A DNA stretch of 52,252 nt from Fusibacter sp. 3D3 (GCF_001748365.1 NZ_BDHH01000026.1:276-52527); one strand, 5' to 3'. Numbered from the stretch's first letter, positions 6,969-16,307 are shown. Notes: generated from the letters alone by a model not told the origin. Made by a program: numbers and translations.

Positions 6969-8087
6969 CTATCCAAATAATCGACTATAGATCCCACGGA
7001 TGTCATCTTCAGTAAAATTAACATAGTTATTAGCGAGTAATCTTTGCTGTCCCGTTATAACACGCTCTGTAAAGAGATCAATTTCTTCACTTGTCATCCC
7101 ATAACTTTTAAGCGGCTTTTTAGGTAATAATTTAGATAAAAATATTTCAAGTTCATCAAACGCACTTTCTTTTTTGCATTTAAGGGATTTAGAAAGAATT
7201 TCACAGAGCACCTCAATTTCGCCCTGTGGCTTAAGCTTCATATAATGTCTAAAAACTTCAGTAAAAAATTGATAATTGGCCTCACCGTGAGGGACATGGT
7301 ATTTTCCTCCAAGCGGATAGGACATCGCGTGAACGGCACCAACACCAGCACTCCCAAATGCTATTCCCGCTAGATTACTTGCAATCGCCATCTCGTTTAA
7401 TTTTTCAAAGCGATGTTCTTCGCCTTTTTCGATCAACTCACCATACACTTTTAAAATCATTTCAATGGCCTTCATACTATATGCTTTCGTATAGACATTT
7501 GCCTTTGGAGAAACATAAGACTCCACCGCGTGAATAAGCGCATCCACTGAACTATAAAGGTAAAAACTGTATGGCAGTCCCACCATTAAGCTCGGAATAA
7601 GGACCGCATCATCTGGCAATAGAAGATCATCTGCAAGGCCCATCTTTGTTTGTTTTGTGGTCAATTCCGCAATTGTAATATTGGTCACTTCGCTGCCTGT
7701 ACCACAAGTCGTGGGCACTGCAATGAGCTGAGGTCCTTTTTTAAGAGGCACCTTTCTTTCAAAAGCATCTACAACATCCGTCACACCCTTGAGTACCAAA
7801 AGTTTAGCGATATCAAGCACTGTACCCCCACCAACTGCAATAATTCTGTCAAAAGGGGCCTTAAGAGCTTCTTTTAAAATCGCATTCATCATGATATCGG
7901 TGGGCTCACCTGTGCCATAAGCTTCCTGCATGATCATCCTTGCCTTTAAATCCAGTGGCTTGATAAAAGGATCGTAAAGAAATCCGTTTGTAAGCATTAA
8001 ATCCTTTTCACCAATTTGAAATTGCTCTGCAAAACCTGCAAAGTCATCAAACTGATGAATTTTTGTCTTCATCTTTAACAATTCCAT
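6969..8087 (-). CDS. 4hbD: 4-Hydroxybutyrate dehydrogenase (iron-containing alcohol dehydrogenase)
   Basis: A 372-residue group III alcohol dehydrogenase that interconverts succinate semialdehyde and 4-hydroxybutyrate. The nucleotide-binding GGGT is at 86-89; the metal ligands are D182, H186, H253 and H267 with family-typical spacing. Stretches such as KMGLADD, SYPLGGKYHVPHGEANYQFF and QQRLLANNYV match the C. kluyveri enzyme. First gene of the operon with sucD; a GGAGAT ribosome site precedes the ATG. Transcription probably starts at the -24/-12 promoter 62 bases upstream. Genes for 4-hydroxybutyryl-CoA use are not in the window. Confidence 0.92.
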   Translation of the reverse strand: MELLKMKTKIHQFDDFAGFAEQFQIGEKDLMLTNGFLYDPFIKPLDLKARMIMQEAYGTGEPTDIMMNAILKEALKAPFDRIIAVGGGTVLDIAKLLVLKGVTDVVDAFERKVPLKKGPQLIAVPTTCGTGSEVTNITIAELTTKQTKMGLADDLLLPDDAVLIPSLMVGLPYSFYLYSSVDALIHAVESYVSPKANVYTKAYSMKAIEMILKVYGELIEKGEEHRFEKLNEMAIASNLAGIAFGSAGVGAVHAMSYPLGGKYHVPHGEANYQFFTEVFRHYMKLKPQGEIEVLCEILSKSLKCKKESAFDELEIFLSKLLPKKPLKSYGMTSEEIDLFTERVITGQQRLLANNYVNFTEDDIRGIYSRLFG

Positions 8088-8148
8088 ATCTGATCTCCTA
8101 AATGTAATTTACTTCGATGTTGTTTATTATTTAACACTATTTAATATG

Positions 8149-8165
8149 AGCAATATGTATGCCAA
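8149..8165 (-). promoter_or_regulatory. Sigma-54 (-24/-12) promoter of 4hbD-sucD
   Basis: The minus strand reads TTGGCATACATATTGCT, matching TGGCAC-N5-TTGCW with exact GG-to-GC spacing. The adjacent gene encodes a sigma-54 activator with GAFTGA. Confidence 0.82.
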
Positions 8166-8172
8166 AACTTCA

Positions 8173-8407
8173 TGCAAGTTGATTTTATTTTATTGCATTT
8201 TACGAATTCATTGTTTTTTCAACGTTCATCTCATATTTATTTTGTTTATTATTTTAATTTTGAATTTAAACTTGCAAAAATAAAAAAACGGCTTTAGTTT
8301 TAGATGCAATATTGCAACTTAACCAAGCCGTTTATTGAGAACGAATGCTTTAACCAGAACAATTTGAGTCTTTTTTAACAATCGATGCATTATTGCAACG
8401 CGTTGCA
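8173..8407 (-). promoter_or_regulatory. Cluster of TGCAA/TTGCA palindromes, candidate enhancer sites
   Basis: TGCAA ... TTGCA (8173-8177 / 8193-8197), perfect TGCAATATTGCA (8305-8316), TGCATTATTGCA (8386-8397) and perfect TGCAACGCGTTGCA (8394-8407) lie 10-250 bases upstream of the -24/-12 promoter. The shared half-site suggests binding of the activator encoded at 8426-9907. They fill most of the 338-base gap between 4hbD and that gene. Confidence 0.6.
8282..8333 (-). terminator. Terminator of the sigma-54 activator gene
   Basis: AAACGGCTT (8286-8294) pairs with AAGCCGTTT (8325-8333); on the minus strand seven Ts follow. The 30-base loop contains the palindrome TGCAATATTGCA, a candidate enhancer site. 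Confidence 0.75.
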
Positions 8408-8425
8408 TTTACGCATCAAATACTT

Positions 8426-9907
8426 CTATTCTACCGGTTCTAATGAAAGTTCACGAAGATATTTCGTCCTTTTTCTGACGAAAGTGGAGCCATCAATCCC
8501 TAAAGAACGGGCTGCATCTCTCACATTTCCATATGCCTTGAACGCGTCCTGAATCATAGCATATTCCAATTTGCCAACGGCCTCTTTTAGCTTTAATTCG
8601 CCCTCAAGAGCTACCGTATTATCGGCATTAAAAGTTCGAACTTCTACGGGTAAATCTTTTTCTTGAATCAGTTGACCTTCCGTCATGACAAAAACACGCT
8701 CTATCACATTTCGAAGCTCTCTTATATTACCCGGCCAATTGTATTGTCCAAAAGATTTATAGACCTCTTTTGCAAATTTTTTATTTTCACCATAAAGTAA
8801 GTTTAACTTTTCCAAGAAGTCATTCGCGAGAGGAATTAAATCTTCAATGCGGTCCCGCAGCGCAAGCACATGTAGCGGGATGATATTCAATCTGTAGAAC
8901 AAATCTTTTCTAAAAAGACCTTGTTCTATCCTTTGCATCAAATCTTGATTCGTCGCCGCAATGACGCGGACATTTATCTTGACGGTTTCTACACTTCCCA
9001 CACGCTGTAGCTCTTGTTCTTGAAGCACTCTAAGCATTTTGGATTGCAGATTGATCGGAAGTTCTCCTATTTCATCCAAAAAAATAGTGCCGCCATTGGC
9101 TTCCTCAAAGAGTCCAATTTTACCATTGACATTTGCCCCTGTAAAAGCGCCTTTTTCATAACCGAAGAATTCAGACTCCATAAGGTTTTCAGGAATGGCA
9201 CTGCAATTAACCTTAACCAGTTTTTCATTGCATCGATCACTATGTTGATGGATAAACTTTGCCATGATCTCTTTGCCCACACCTGTCTCCCCAGAAATCA
9301 AAACAGTTGTATCGTGCTTGGCGGCTCTGGTCGCACTTTCCATGAGTTTCTTCATCTTCACATTTCTTGAAAAAACTTCAGAGGGATGATTCATTTTTCG
9401 CCTGAGCTGTTCAAGCTCTGAATTATACAAATTCATTTTTAACTCATTTTCTTTGAGGGCTTCCTTGAGTTCCAAAAGCTCCGTGACATCTCGCACGTTG
9501 TTGACAACCATTTCAATCTCGTTGTTTTCATCAAAAATGGGCGTTCCTGTGACGAGGACAACCTTGCCACTTGCCAGTTTTTGCTGGATGGTCATCGCTT
9601 CTTTATTTTCTAGCACAAGCGTGGTACACGCCTTGGAAATAATCCCTTGCTCAACAAGCACATTGATGTTTTTGCCTAAAATGGCGCCCTGCTTAATCCC
9701 AGTAATGCGTTCATATGCCTTGTTCACTCTCATGGTTATTGCATTGCCATCTGTGATATAAATCCCATCATAAGACGAGTCCAACACAATATCCAGTTTT
9801 TTAGCCAATTTATTAGCACGCTTTAACTCATCTACAATGCCTACATACGCTTCACACGTCTCTTTACCACAGAAAGGTTTTCTGAGTTGATTCTCAATTT
9901 TCGACAT
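8426..9907 (-). CDS. PAS-type sigma-54-dependent activator, probable regulator of 4hbD-sucD
   Basis: About 493 residues: N-terminal region, PAS domain (about 40-145) with a coiled coil to about 175, AAA+ domain (about 180-410) with Walker A GETGVGKE near 206 and GAFTGA near 253, and a Fis-type helix-turn-helix at the C-terminus (GNVRDAARSLGIDGSTFVRKR). It belongs to the RocR/BkdR-like group, which opens sigma-54 promoters in response to a ligand sensed by the PAS region. I chose ATG 9907 because GAGGA lies 6 bases ahead; an ATG two codons earlier abuts that site. Divergence from no other gene and proximity to the -24/-12 promoter suggest control of 4hbD-sucD. Confidence 0.9.
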   Translation of the reverse strand: MSKIENQLRKPFCGKETCEAYVGIVDELKRANKLAKKLDIVLDSSYDGIYITDGNAITMRVNKAYERITGIKQGAILGKNINVLVEQGIISKACTTLVLENKEAMTIQQKLASGKVVLVTGTPIFDENNEIEMVVNNVRDVTELLELKEALKENELKMNLYNSELEQLRRKMNHPSEVFSRNVKMKKLMESATRAAKHDTTVLISGETGVGKEIMAKFIHQHSDRCNEKLVKVNCSAIPENLMESEFFGYEKGAFTGANVNGKIGLFEEANGGTIFLDEIGELPINLQSKMLRVLQEQELQRVGSVETVKINVRVIAATNQDLMQRIEQGLFRKDLFYRLNIIPLHVLALRDRIEDLIPLANDFLEKLNLLYGENKKFAKEVYKSFGQYNWPGNIRELRNVIERVFVMTEGQLIQEKDLPVEVRTFNADNTVALEGELKLKEAVGKLEYAMIQDAFKAYGNVRDAARSLGIDGSTFVRKRTKYLRELSLEPVE

Positions 9908-9950
9908 AATCATTCCTCTACTTTTTTTCTTATGAAAGTATTTTGCTTAC

Positions 9951-9959
9951 ATTATAGCA
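9951..9959 (-). promoter_or_regulatory. Extended -10 promoter of the sigma-54 activator gene
   Basis: TGCTATAAT on the minus strand, an extended -10; the -35 is weak. It lies 44 bases before the start codon. Confidence 0.5.
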
Positions 9960-10000
9960 CATCCCGGTTTGATTATCCGAAAATCAAAGCTTTAAAGCGT

Positions 10001-10558
10001 TCATTCTCTCTTACCCTTATTTTTCAATATAAAATCTATCGCATCTTCTGTAAATAAGCCACTAAAATCCACATCTTTAAGCGGTGCTATTTTGGCTTCA
10101 TCTCCCGCATAATAACTCAGAAAGGGTTTAATATAGTAGAAAGCATCTTCTGTTGGCACCCATCCCTCTTCAGCATAAATCATCATATCTGTGAAACCGC
10201 TTTTGATTTGCATTTTACTTTGTTGCTTATCGATCTGGAGTTTATTTGAAATAGTATCACCATAAATGAGTGGACCACATCTTAATCCGTCTATGCTTTT
10301 ATTGATCATCTCAAAATAATATTTGGGCACCGGATCGACGGCAAATCCACGATCTCCTTGCTCAAAATCATCGTATTTTGTCATCCTTTTGATTTCAATT
10401 TCCCACTGACCAACTTGCCATATATATGTTTTCCCATTTGACAGAATGACCGTCAACTCATCGAACTTAACAACGCCTTCTGCGCTCAACATAATGGCTG
10501 TAATGATGATCCCTAAAACGATTGCGACTAAAACCCACCAGCTCTTTCTTTTTTTCAT
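10001..10558 (-). CDS. Membrane-anchored protein of unknown function
   Basis: About 185 residues with a Lys/Arg-rich start, one membrane helix (about residues 7-25, WWVLVAIVLGIIITAIML) and a 160-residue extracytoplasmic domain rich in aromatic residues. No cysteine lipobox. I chose ATG 10558 because GGTGAGGTG precedes it; a GTG 12 bases earlier overlaps that site. It stands alone between the activator gene and the Mrp operon, behind a long structured leader. Family not recognised. Confidence 0.75.
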   Translation of the reverse strand: MKKRKSWWVLVAIVLGIIITAIMLSAEGVVKFDELTVILSNGKTYIWQVGQWEIEIKRMTKYDDFEQGDRGFAVDPVPKYYFEMINKSIDGLRCGPLIYGDTISNKLQIDKQQSKMQIKSGFTDMMIYAEEGWVPTEDAFYYIKPFLSYYAGDEAKIAPLKDVDFSGLFTEDAIDFILKNKGKRE

Positions 10559-10585
10559 CTCACACCTCACCCTTTAAAGGGATCA

Positions 10586-10620
10586 AGGGGGATACCCAGT
10601 CTGCGGCTTCGCTACCTGCT
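10586..10620 (-). repeat. Degenerate third copy of the 35-bp repeat
   Basis: The minus strand reads GCAGGTAGCGAAGCCGCAGA followed by CTGGGTATC and CTTGAT, aligning to copies A and B with short indels. It lies in the leader of the 10001-10558 gene. Confidence 0.5.
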
Positions 10621-10629
10621 CCCATGGGC

Positions 10630-10740
10630 TATATGCTCAATAAGTCCATGCCATTAACCGTTATTGGTTTGATGACATAGACTTATTCTCTTTTGTTCTG
10701 CTTTTTCCCGAAAGCAGATCACAAACCCCTAAGATTCTCT
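10630..10740 (-). other. Structured leader upstream of the 10001-10558 gene
   Basis: In minus-strand RNA, AATAAGTCTATGTCAT pairs with ATGGCATGGACTTATT as a 16-bp stem with two G-U wobbles (a C-A mismatch on the other strand, so the structure suits this strand). Upstream, TCTGCTTT / AAAGCAGA forms a second hairpin. Together with the repeat copy this gives a leader of over 200 bases. I do not recognise a riboswitch class. Confidence 0.45.
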
Positions 10741-10794
10741 TTTATCTCTAATTTCGACTGGGTTCATCGACAGCTTTAGTCTATCACAATTTCA

Positions 10795-10831
10795 CATTAA
10801 AAAACCCCGATCGAATTCGGGATTTTTAATG
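10795..10831. terminator. Terminator of the Mrp operon
   Basis: Stem CATTAAAAA..CCCGA / TCGGG.TTTTTAATG around loop TCGAAT; on the minus strand the GC-rich arm is followed by six Ts. It lies 36 bases after the last antiporter stop and could work in both directions. Confidence 0.85.
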
Positions 10832-10866
10832 TATACGTTAGCGTTATCTTGAAGCAGGCATTCTTA

Positions 10867-12918
10867 TTAGCCCATCACGTAGACAAATAGAAAACAAAAG
10901 ACCACTACAATCCCGAATAAAAAAATGGAATTGGAGATACTGGTCATCTTTGAATGCCCCTTGACGATTAACTCTTTGAGCTTAGACGTTTGACCCTGAA
11001 CTAAATCCAGCTCCAAAGCTTCATTGATTTTAACTTTTGCTTCTATATTTTTAAGTGCATCTTTTTTTGATTTTAACCCCTTAAGCATCATACTGGCTCC
11101 CAGTGGCACCGATTTAAATTCTCGATCTATGCTGGTCACAATATCTACATTTGAAATAGACTTAATACCATCTGCCAAAATTTTTGCAGTGAACAAGAGC
11201 CAATTGTCAATCAAGGTAAAAAGAAAACTAAATACCTTGTACAGCATTTTTAAGACGGGTTCAAATAAATCCGTTTCAATACTAAACCATCCGAGAGAAG
11301 GGTTAAAATAAGCTCCGCCTGTTTTGTTTTTCACATACAGTTTTCTTTGAATGAACAGCTGATAAATTAAGACGCCGATCAATAAAGACATCATTGAGTA
11401 AATCACCGATTCTGAGCTGTAGATCACCACATGTGATATTGCGTCAAAACCAATCCCTTCAGCATAGCGTATCAGTGGTGTCAAAATCGCATTTGGGAAT
11501 ACGCCAATAAAAACGATGAGACCCGCCAGAATTCCCATGGGAATTAAAGCCCTTTTATGCACCAATTCATTGTACTTACCATAAAAGTCTGAATTCTTTT
11601 CCATAAAAATCGCCACAAATAGCTTTAACATATATGCAACGGTTAAGCCCCCACCGATAATAAAAAAGTATTCTGTAATCTTAAAAAAATGATGATGCGT
11701 GAGATGATAGGCTTCGAGAATAGCTTCATGTAAAAGTGTCTTGGACACAAACCCGTTAAAGCCCGGAAATGCACAGAGCCCTAATACACCTATGAGAAAA
11801 AAAGCCTTTAGTTTTTGCTTTTTATGTCCAAAACCGCTGATCTTATTGATACTGAGTTCACCTAAAATCATGTAGATAATCCCCGTGCCCATAAAGAGTA
11901 AAATTTTGAAAAAGGCATGGTTGATCATATAGAGAATCGTCGCACTTAAAGCGAGCCCGCCCTCTTTGCCAAGAATACCCACGAGCCCAATACCCATGAG
12001 CATAAATCCAGTTTGACTCATACTGCTGTATGCGATAATACGTTTGATATTTCTTTGCATCATGGCCAAAATTCCGCCTAAGAAAATATTGACAAGGCCC
12101 AGACAATAGAGCAAGACCGCAATGGGCATATCATAGTTCATCATTTCCACAAGGACAATGATAATGCCAAATAGACCTGTCTTCAGTAAAATACCACTTA
12201 AAAGTGCACTGGAAGGCGTAGGCGCTGCTGTATAAGCTTTTGGCAGCCAAGTGTGAAGTGGAAAAACACTGGCTTTAATCATAAATCCGAACATGATTAA
12301 GAGCGCAATAACGTATTTAATATCCCCTAGATTCGGCAAAATCTTACCCATTTCTTCGATATCCAAGGTCCCTGTATAATCAAATGCCAAAAAGATGCCA
12401 AAGAGCATCACTAAGCCCCCTGCAATCGCCATCGCCAAATAGGATTTACCCGCTTCATGACTGTATTTATCTTCATCGTGAATCACCAGCGCATAAGATG
12501 TCAAAGACATCCCTTCAAAGAAGGTGAAGAGATTAATAATATTCTCAGACATAAAAACACCTATGGTCATGGCATAAGTGAGCATGAAAAAGAAATAATA
12601 CCGATTACGATTTTTCTTCTTAATCAAATATTGGGTCGAATACATCGTCGTTAAAAACCATGCCAATGCCGAAATAAAGAGCATCGCATATCTCAACATA
12701 TCCACTTTGAGATGCAGTCCAGTTCCCATGACATTTGGCACCATGTATTCAATCGCTTGATCATTAATCGCTGGGAAAAGTGTAATGACAAGCAAAAGCT
12801 CAATCGCTGTCAGCACGATATTGAACAGATCTCTTTTCATCTCATTCTTTGTGCCTATATAATACCCTATAAAAGCGCCCAGCAAAGGGAGAATTAAAAT
12901 ATAAACTAAAGTATTCAT
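10867..12918 (-). CDS. Large NuoL/MrpA-type antiporter subunit of the Mrp complex
   Basis: A 683-residue membrane protein of the proton-conducting antiporter family (about 14-16 helices). Channel residues expected in this family are visible: Glu in NLFTFFEGMSLTSYAL, Lys in FGFMIKASVFPLHTWLPKA, Lys in MINHAFFKILLFMG, and Lys in GFNGFVSKTLL. It is about 180 residues longer than its two paralogues upstream; the extra C-terminus holds an amphipathic/charged stretch and a final membrane helix, like the lateral-helix extension of NuoL/HyfB. Last gene of the operon, 12 bases after the previous one. Likely couples Na+ and H+ movement in a multisubunit complex. Confidence 0.85.
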   Translation of the reverse strand: MNTLVYILILPLLGAFIGYYIGTKNEMKRDLFNIVLTAIELLLVITLFPAINDQAIEYMVPNVMGTGLHLKVDMLRYAMLFISALAWFLTTMYSTQYLIKKKNRNRYYFFFMLTYAMTIGVFMSENIINLFTFFEGMSLTSYALVIHDEDKYSHEAGKSYLAMAIAGGLVMLFGIFLAFDYTGTLDIEEMGKILPNLGDIKYVIALLIMFGFMIKASVFPLHTWLPKAYTAAPTPSSALLSGILLKTGLFGIIIVLVEMMNYDMPIAVLLYCLGLVNIFLGGILAMMQRNIKRIIAYSSMSQTGFMLMGIGLVGILGKEGGLALSATILYMINHAFFKILLFMGTGIIYMILGELSINKISGFGHKKQKLKAFFLIGVLGLCAFPGFNGFVSKTLLHEAILEAYHLTHHHFFKITEYFFIIGGGLTVAYMLKLFVAIFMEKNSDFYGKYNELVHKRALIPMGILAGLIVFIGVFPNAILTPLIRYAEGIGFDAISHVVIYSSESVIYSMMSLLIGVLIYQLFIQRKLYVKNKTGGAYFNPSLGWFSIETDLFEPVLKMLYKVFSFLFTLIDNWLLFTAKILADGIKSISNVDIVTSIDREFKSVPLGASMMLKGLKSKKDALKNIEAKVKINEALELDLVQGQTSKLKELIVKGHSKMTSISNSIFLFGIVVVFCFLFVYVMG

Positions 12919-12930
12919 TAAATTCCCTCC

Positions 12931-14409
12931 TTAAAAAGCATCTGCAACAACACCACCGAGAAAGTTAATAACCGCATTTGGAAAAATGCCCAGTCCGATG
13001 ATGATTACCGTCAAAATAACAATGGGAAACAACATAAAAGGTGAAGGCTCTAGCGAATCCGATAACGTTGCCTCTTCTTGAACCTCCAAGTTTGGCTTTT
13101 CATTTACGAAAAACGCCGTCACAGAGACTGGGAATAAGTAGCCTGCTGTGAAAAAAGCACTCAAGAGCAAGATGAAAATGTAGAACAGATTATTGGCATT
13201 GAGTGCCCCTACACCGAGGAACCACTTGCTTACGAAACCGTTCGTCGGCGGAATCCCTACTAAAGACACCGCTGCTATGGTAAAGCAAATAAAAGTGATC
13301 GGCATTTTTTTGCCCAAACCGCTGATCTGATGTATATATTTTTTATGCGTCATATGTGAAATAGAACCCACTGCAAAAAACAAGGTGATCTTAATCACTG
13401 CATGATTGATCATATGCAAGATCGCACCTATGAGACCATTGGGATTCAACATCAATATGCCGAGGAGTATATAGCCGAGCTGTGAGATCGTCGAATAAGC
13501 GAGTCTCTTTTTTAAATGATCTTGATGGAGTGCCAAAAGAGAACCCATAACTACTGTGATCACCACAAAAGGGATCAAATACTTAGTCACGTCCACCGCT
13601 TTAATCATGCTGGCCCCAAAGATAAAGTAAGTAATGCGAATGAGTGAAAACACGCCACTCTTAACCACGGCAACCGCATGGAGCAGTGCGCTTACGGGAG
13701 TAGGTGCCACCATAGCATTGGGGAGCCACGAGTGAAAAGGGACAAGTGCTGCTTTTACACCAAATCCTAAAAACATAGCAATATAACTGAATCGAATCAA
13801 ATTCTGATCATAGCCCTCTATATCATTAAAAATCCCCCTTGGCGTAAAGGTCATCGTCCCCGTGATCGAATACAAAATCATCATACCCAATATCACTAAA
13901 GATGCCCCTGCAAAAGAATAAATCATATACTTCTTGCCGCTTGCAAGCGCTTCTTCAGTGCCTGTATGAATCACCAGTGGTAATGTACAAAGCGTTAGAA
14001 GTTCATAATAGGCATAGAGCGTAAACAAGTTTCCAGAATAAGCGACACCTAAAATAACCGCCAGTGTCATCGTGAAAAAAGTATAAAACTGCCTTGTCCT
14101 CTGTTCATGTTTCATGTATTCAAAAGCATAAAAAGCGGTGAGTATCCATAAAACTGAAGCAAGCAAACTAAAAACACGTGTCATTTGATCAATTTTAAAA
14201 TAGATGTCTAAGAAATCATTTACTTTGAGCACATGGATTTGTAACATCTGATTGCCAAAGAGCGCATTTAAAACCAGCAGAAAATTGACAATGAGTACCC
14301 CCGCCACAAATTTTGTGACGTATTCGTCTTTTATTATTTTTTTATTGGTGATGAGCAGCGTCCCAAGTATTGGCACGCCAAGCGGTAAAAGCATTATTAT
14401 TTGTCCCAT
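12931..14409 (-). CDS. NuoM/MrpD-type antiporter subunit (second paralogue)
   Basis: A 492-residue membrane protein with about 14 helices, homologous to MrpD/NuoM. Key residues: Glu in LFTLYAYYELLTLCTLPL, Lys in FGVKAALVPFHSWLPNAM, Lys in AVAVVKSGVFSLIR, Lys in INHAVIKITLF and Lys in NGFVSKWFL. I chose ATG 14409 (GGAG five bases ahead) over a GTG 39 bases earlier that lacks a ribosome site. Expected to form one of three ion-translocating channels of the complex encoded by this operon. Confidence 0.85.
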   Translation of the reverse strand: MGQIIMLLPLGVPILGTLLITNKKIIKDEYVTKFVAGVLIVNFLLVLNALFGNQMLQIHVLKVNDFLDIYFKIDQMTRVFSLLASVLWILTAFYAFEYMKHEQRTRQFYTFFTMTLAVILGVAYSGNLFTLYAYYELLTLCTLPLVIHTGTEEALASGKKYMIYSFAGASLVILGMMILYSITGTMTFTPRGIFNDIEGYDQNLIRFSYIAMFLGFGVKAALVPFHSWLPNAMVAPTPVSALLHAVAVVKSGVFSLIRITYFIFGASMIKAVDVTKYLIPFVVITVVMGSLLALHQDHLKKRLAYSTISQLGYILLGILMLNPNGLIGAILHMINHAVIKITLFFAVGSISHMTHKKYIHQISGLGKKMPITFICFTIAAVSLVGIPPTNGFVSKWFLGVGALNANNLFYIFILLLSAFFTAGYLFPVSVTAFFVNEKPNLEVQEEATLSDSLEPSPFMLFPIVILTVIIIGLGIFPNAVINFLGGVVADAF

Positions 14410-14461
14410 ATAATCTCCAAAACTTAACCTTATCGTTATAATATCCACGTGATTTCAATTT

Positions 14462-15940
14462 CTATATATAAATGCCACGACCAATAAACTCAATGATAAA
14501 CCCTGAGAACAACCCAACAAGGACCATAATAACCGATAAAATAATTAATGGCAGTAGCGTTCTCACGGGTCTGATTTTCGAATTAAAAACCTTCCCCACT
14601 AAATTGTCCTCACCAAAGTAGCCATTGATAATAATTGGGAAATAATAGACGGCATTGAGCAAACTGCTGACAATCAAGACGACTAATAATAAAATCTTAC
14701 CCGATTCAATGGATGCCATGGCGAGATTCCACTTGCTTATAAATCCAGGCAAGATCGGAATGCCAATCATGGAAAGCGCGCTAAGCGTAAAAATCCCCAG
14801 CGTTACTGGCATTTCTTTACCAATGCCCTTAAACTCATCTATGGTTTTAAACCCAGTTTGTTCGATGAAAGAACCTGCCGATAAGAAGAGACAAGACTTC
14901 GTCACAGCATGTGCAATGATATGATAAACAGCCATAATGAGTCCGAGTTTATTGCCAAGACCAATCGCAAAGAAGATATAGCCCATCTGTGCCACACTGG
15001 AATAGGCAATCATGCGTTTTAATTCCTTCTGCGACCTCGCAAATAAAGAGCCAAAAATCATGCCTAAAATACCAAAGAATAAAACTAAATCCAGTACCAC
15101 CGTCCCCGCTAAAATTTGTGCGCCATAGACCAAATAATAGATTTTGATCAAGAAAATAATCGGCGCCTTGATCACCAATGCCGATAGAATGGCACTAGAT
15201 GGACTCGGGGCAGAAGAATGCGCATCTGGCAACCAGATATGAAGCGGAAACATGGCGCCTTTTATACCAAGGCCTACTGTGAAAAGGATCATACTGATCA
15301 GGATTAAATTGTGCTTGCCATCTGCATTTTGGACCAGAGCTTCGTGGATGAAACTCATGCTCAAATGTCCCGATATAGAATAGACAAATGCAATGCCCAT
15401 CAAGACAAGGCCAGAACCCAGCGAACTCAAAATCAAATATTTGATAGCCGCTTTGATGTTGGCCTTCTTATCTTTGACGACAATAATCCCACAAGCAGCA
15501 AGTGTGCTCACTTCTAAAAAAACAAATCCATTGAAGATATCATACGTAAAGACAATGCCCAAAAGAGATGCTAAGAGCAGAAAATCTAAAGTATGGAAAA
15601 AACCAATTCGATTTTCTTTAATTTCCTTTTCAAGACTGAAATAGGAATACCATAAGACCATTAAATTAACAAAGCAAAAGAGAAGCCCTATGGCACTTTC
15701 CACTTCGCCAATTCGAAGAACGATACCAAAAGGGGCAGGAAAATGCCCCACATCGAATAAATAGCCGCCATTAAAGGCGATATAGATGACATGCATCAAA
15801 TTGAGCACGGTTACAAAGACCATCATGCCTAGTGCCAATCTGTAAACATGACTTTTCTTTTTTAAGAGTGGTAGAATAAATGCGCTGAGCATCAACACCA
15901 TAATGGATGCCAGCGGGACGAGCTTAATCGAATTTTGCAT
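14462..15940 (-). CDS. mrpD: MrpD/MbhH-type antiporter subunit
   Basis: A 492-residue membrane protein directly after mrpC, where mrpD (mbhH) belongs. Glu in GFVFLEVSTLAACG, Lys in GLGIKGAMFPLHIWLPDAH, Lys in SALVIKAPIIFLIK, Lys in IIAHAVTKSCLF and Lys in PGFISKWNL are the expected channel residues. The start is ATG 15940, nine bases after AGAGGTG; an upstream GTG overlaps the mrpC stop and that ribosome site. Confidence 0.86.
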   Translation of the reverse strand: MQNSIKLVPLASIMVLMLSAFILPLLKKKSHVYRLALGMMVFVTVLNLMHVIYIAFNGGYLFDVGHFPAPFGIVLRIGEVESAIGLLFCFVNLMVLWYSYFSLEKEIKENRIGFFHTLDFLLLASLLGIVFTYDIFNGFVFLEVSTLAACGIIVVKDKKANIKAAIKYLILSSLGSGLVLMGIAFVYSISGHLSMSFIHEALVQNADGKHNLILISMILFTVGLGIKGAMFPLHIWLPDAHSSAPSPSSAILSALVIKAPIIFLIKIYYLVYGAQILAGTVVLDLVLFFGILGMIFGSLFARSQKELKRMIAYSSVAQMGYIFFAIGLGNKLGLIMAVYHIIAHAVTKSCLFLSAGSFIEQTGFKTIDEFKGIGKEMPVTLGIFTLSALSMIGIPILPGFISKWNLAMASIESGKILLLVVLIVSSLLNAVYYFPIIINGYFGEDNLVGKVFNSKIRPVRTLLPLIILSVIMVLVGLFSGFIIEFIGRGIYI

Positions 15941-15944
15941 ACTA

Positions 15945-16307
15945 TTAATCACCTCTTAACTGTTGAATTTCATCGAGTTCAATCGTGCCATATTTCTCAT
16001 AGAGCTTTATGGTAAGTGCCAACATAAACGCAGTAACACTCACCGCCACTACGATTCCGGTTAACATAAGTCCCGTCGGAATCGGATTTACATAGCCAGA
16101 TTCATGCAGGATGCCCTCAATAATAATAGGGGCTTCTTTGCCCTTTATATATCCCAGACTCACAAACAAGAGGAATATCGAAGTATCCATAATGTTCATG
16201 CCTATAATTTTCTTAATCAAATTGTTGTGGAGTAGCAATATCATAAAGCCGATACCGAACAAAAATATCGCCCCAACGATCATGTAATTATTCCATAAGA
16301 TCTGCAT
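15945..16307 (-). CDS. mrpC: Mrp subunit C (NuoK-like)
   Basis: About 120 residues with three membrane helices and the NuoK/MrpC pattern (GIGFMILLLHNNLIKKIIGM; GLMLTGIVVAVSVTAFML). I chose ATG 16307, eight bases after AAGGTGA; a TTG 21 bases earlier is possible. The start lies inside the mrpB 3' end, consistent with translational coupling. Confidence 0.88.
   Translation of the reverse strand: MQILWNNYMIVGAIFLFGIGFMILLLHNNLIKKIIGMNIMDTSIFLLFVSLGYIKGKEAPIIIEGILHESGYVNPIPTGLMLTGIVVAVSVTAFMLALTIKLYEKYGTIELDEIQQLRGD

Noticed and set aside
9014-9370. Plus-strand ORF of 118 codons
   Set aside because: Antisense to the conserved AAA+ domain of the sigma-54 activator.
10586-10720. Possible c-di-GMP-I riboswitch (GGTAGCG stretch)
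   Set aside because: The remaining class-I core (GACGCAAAGCC and tetraloop segments) is absent; the GGTAGCG belongs to the dispersed repeat.
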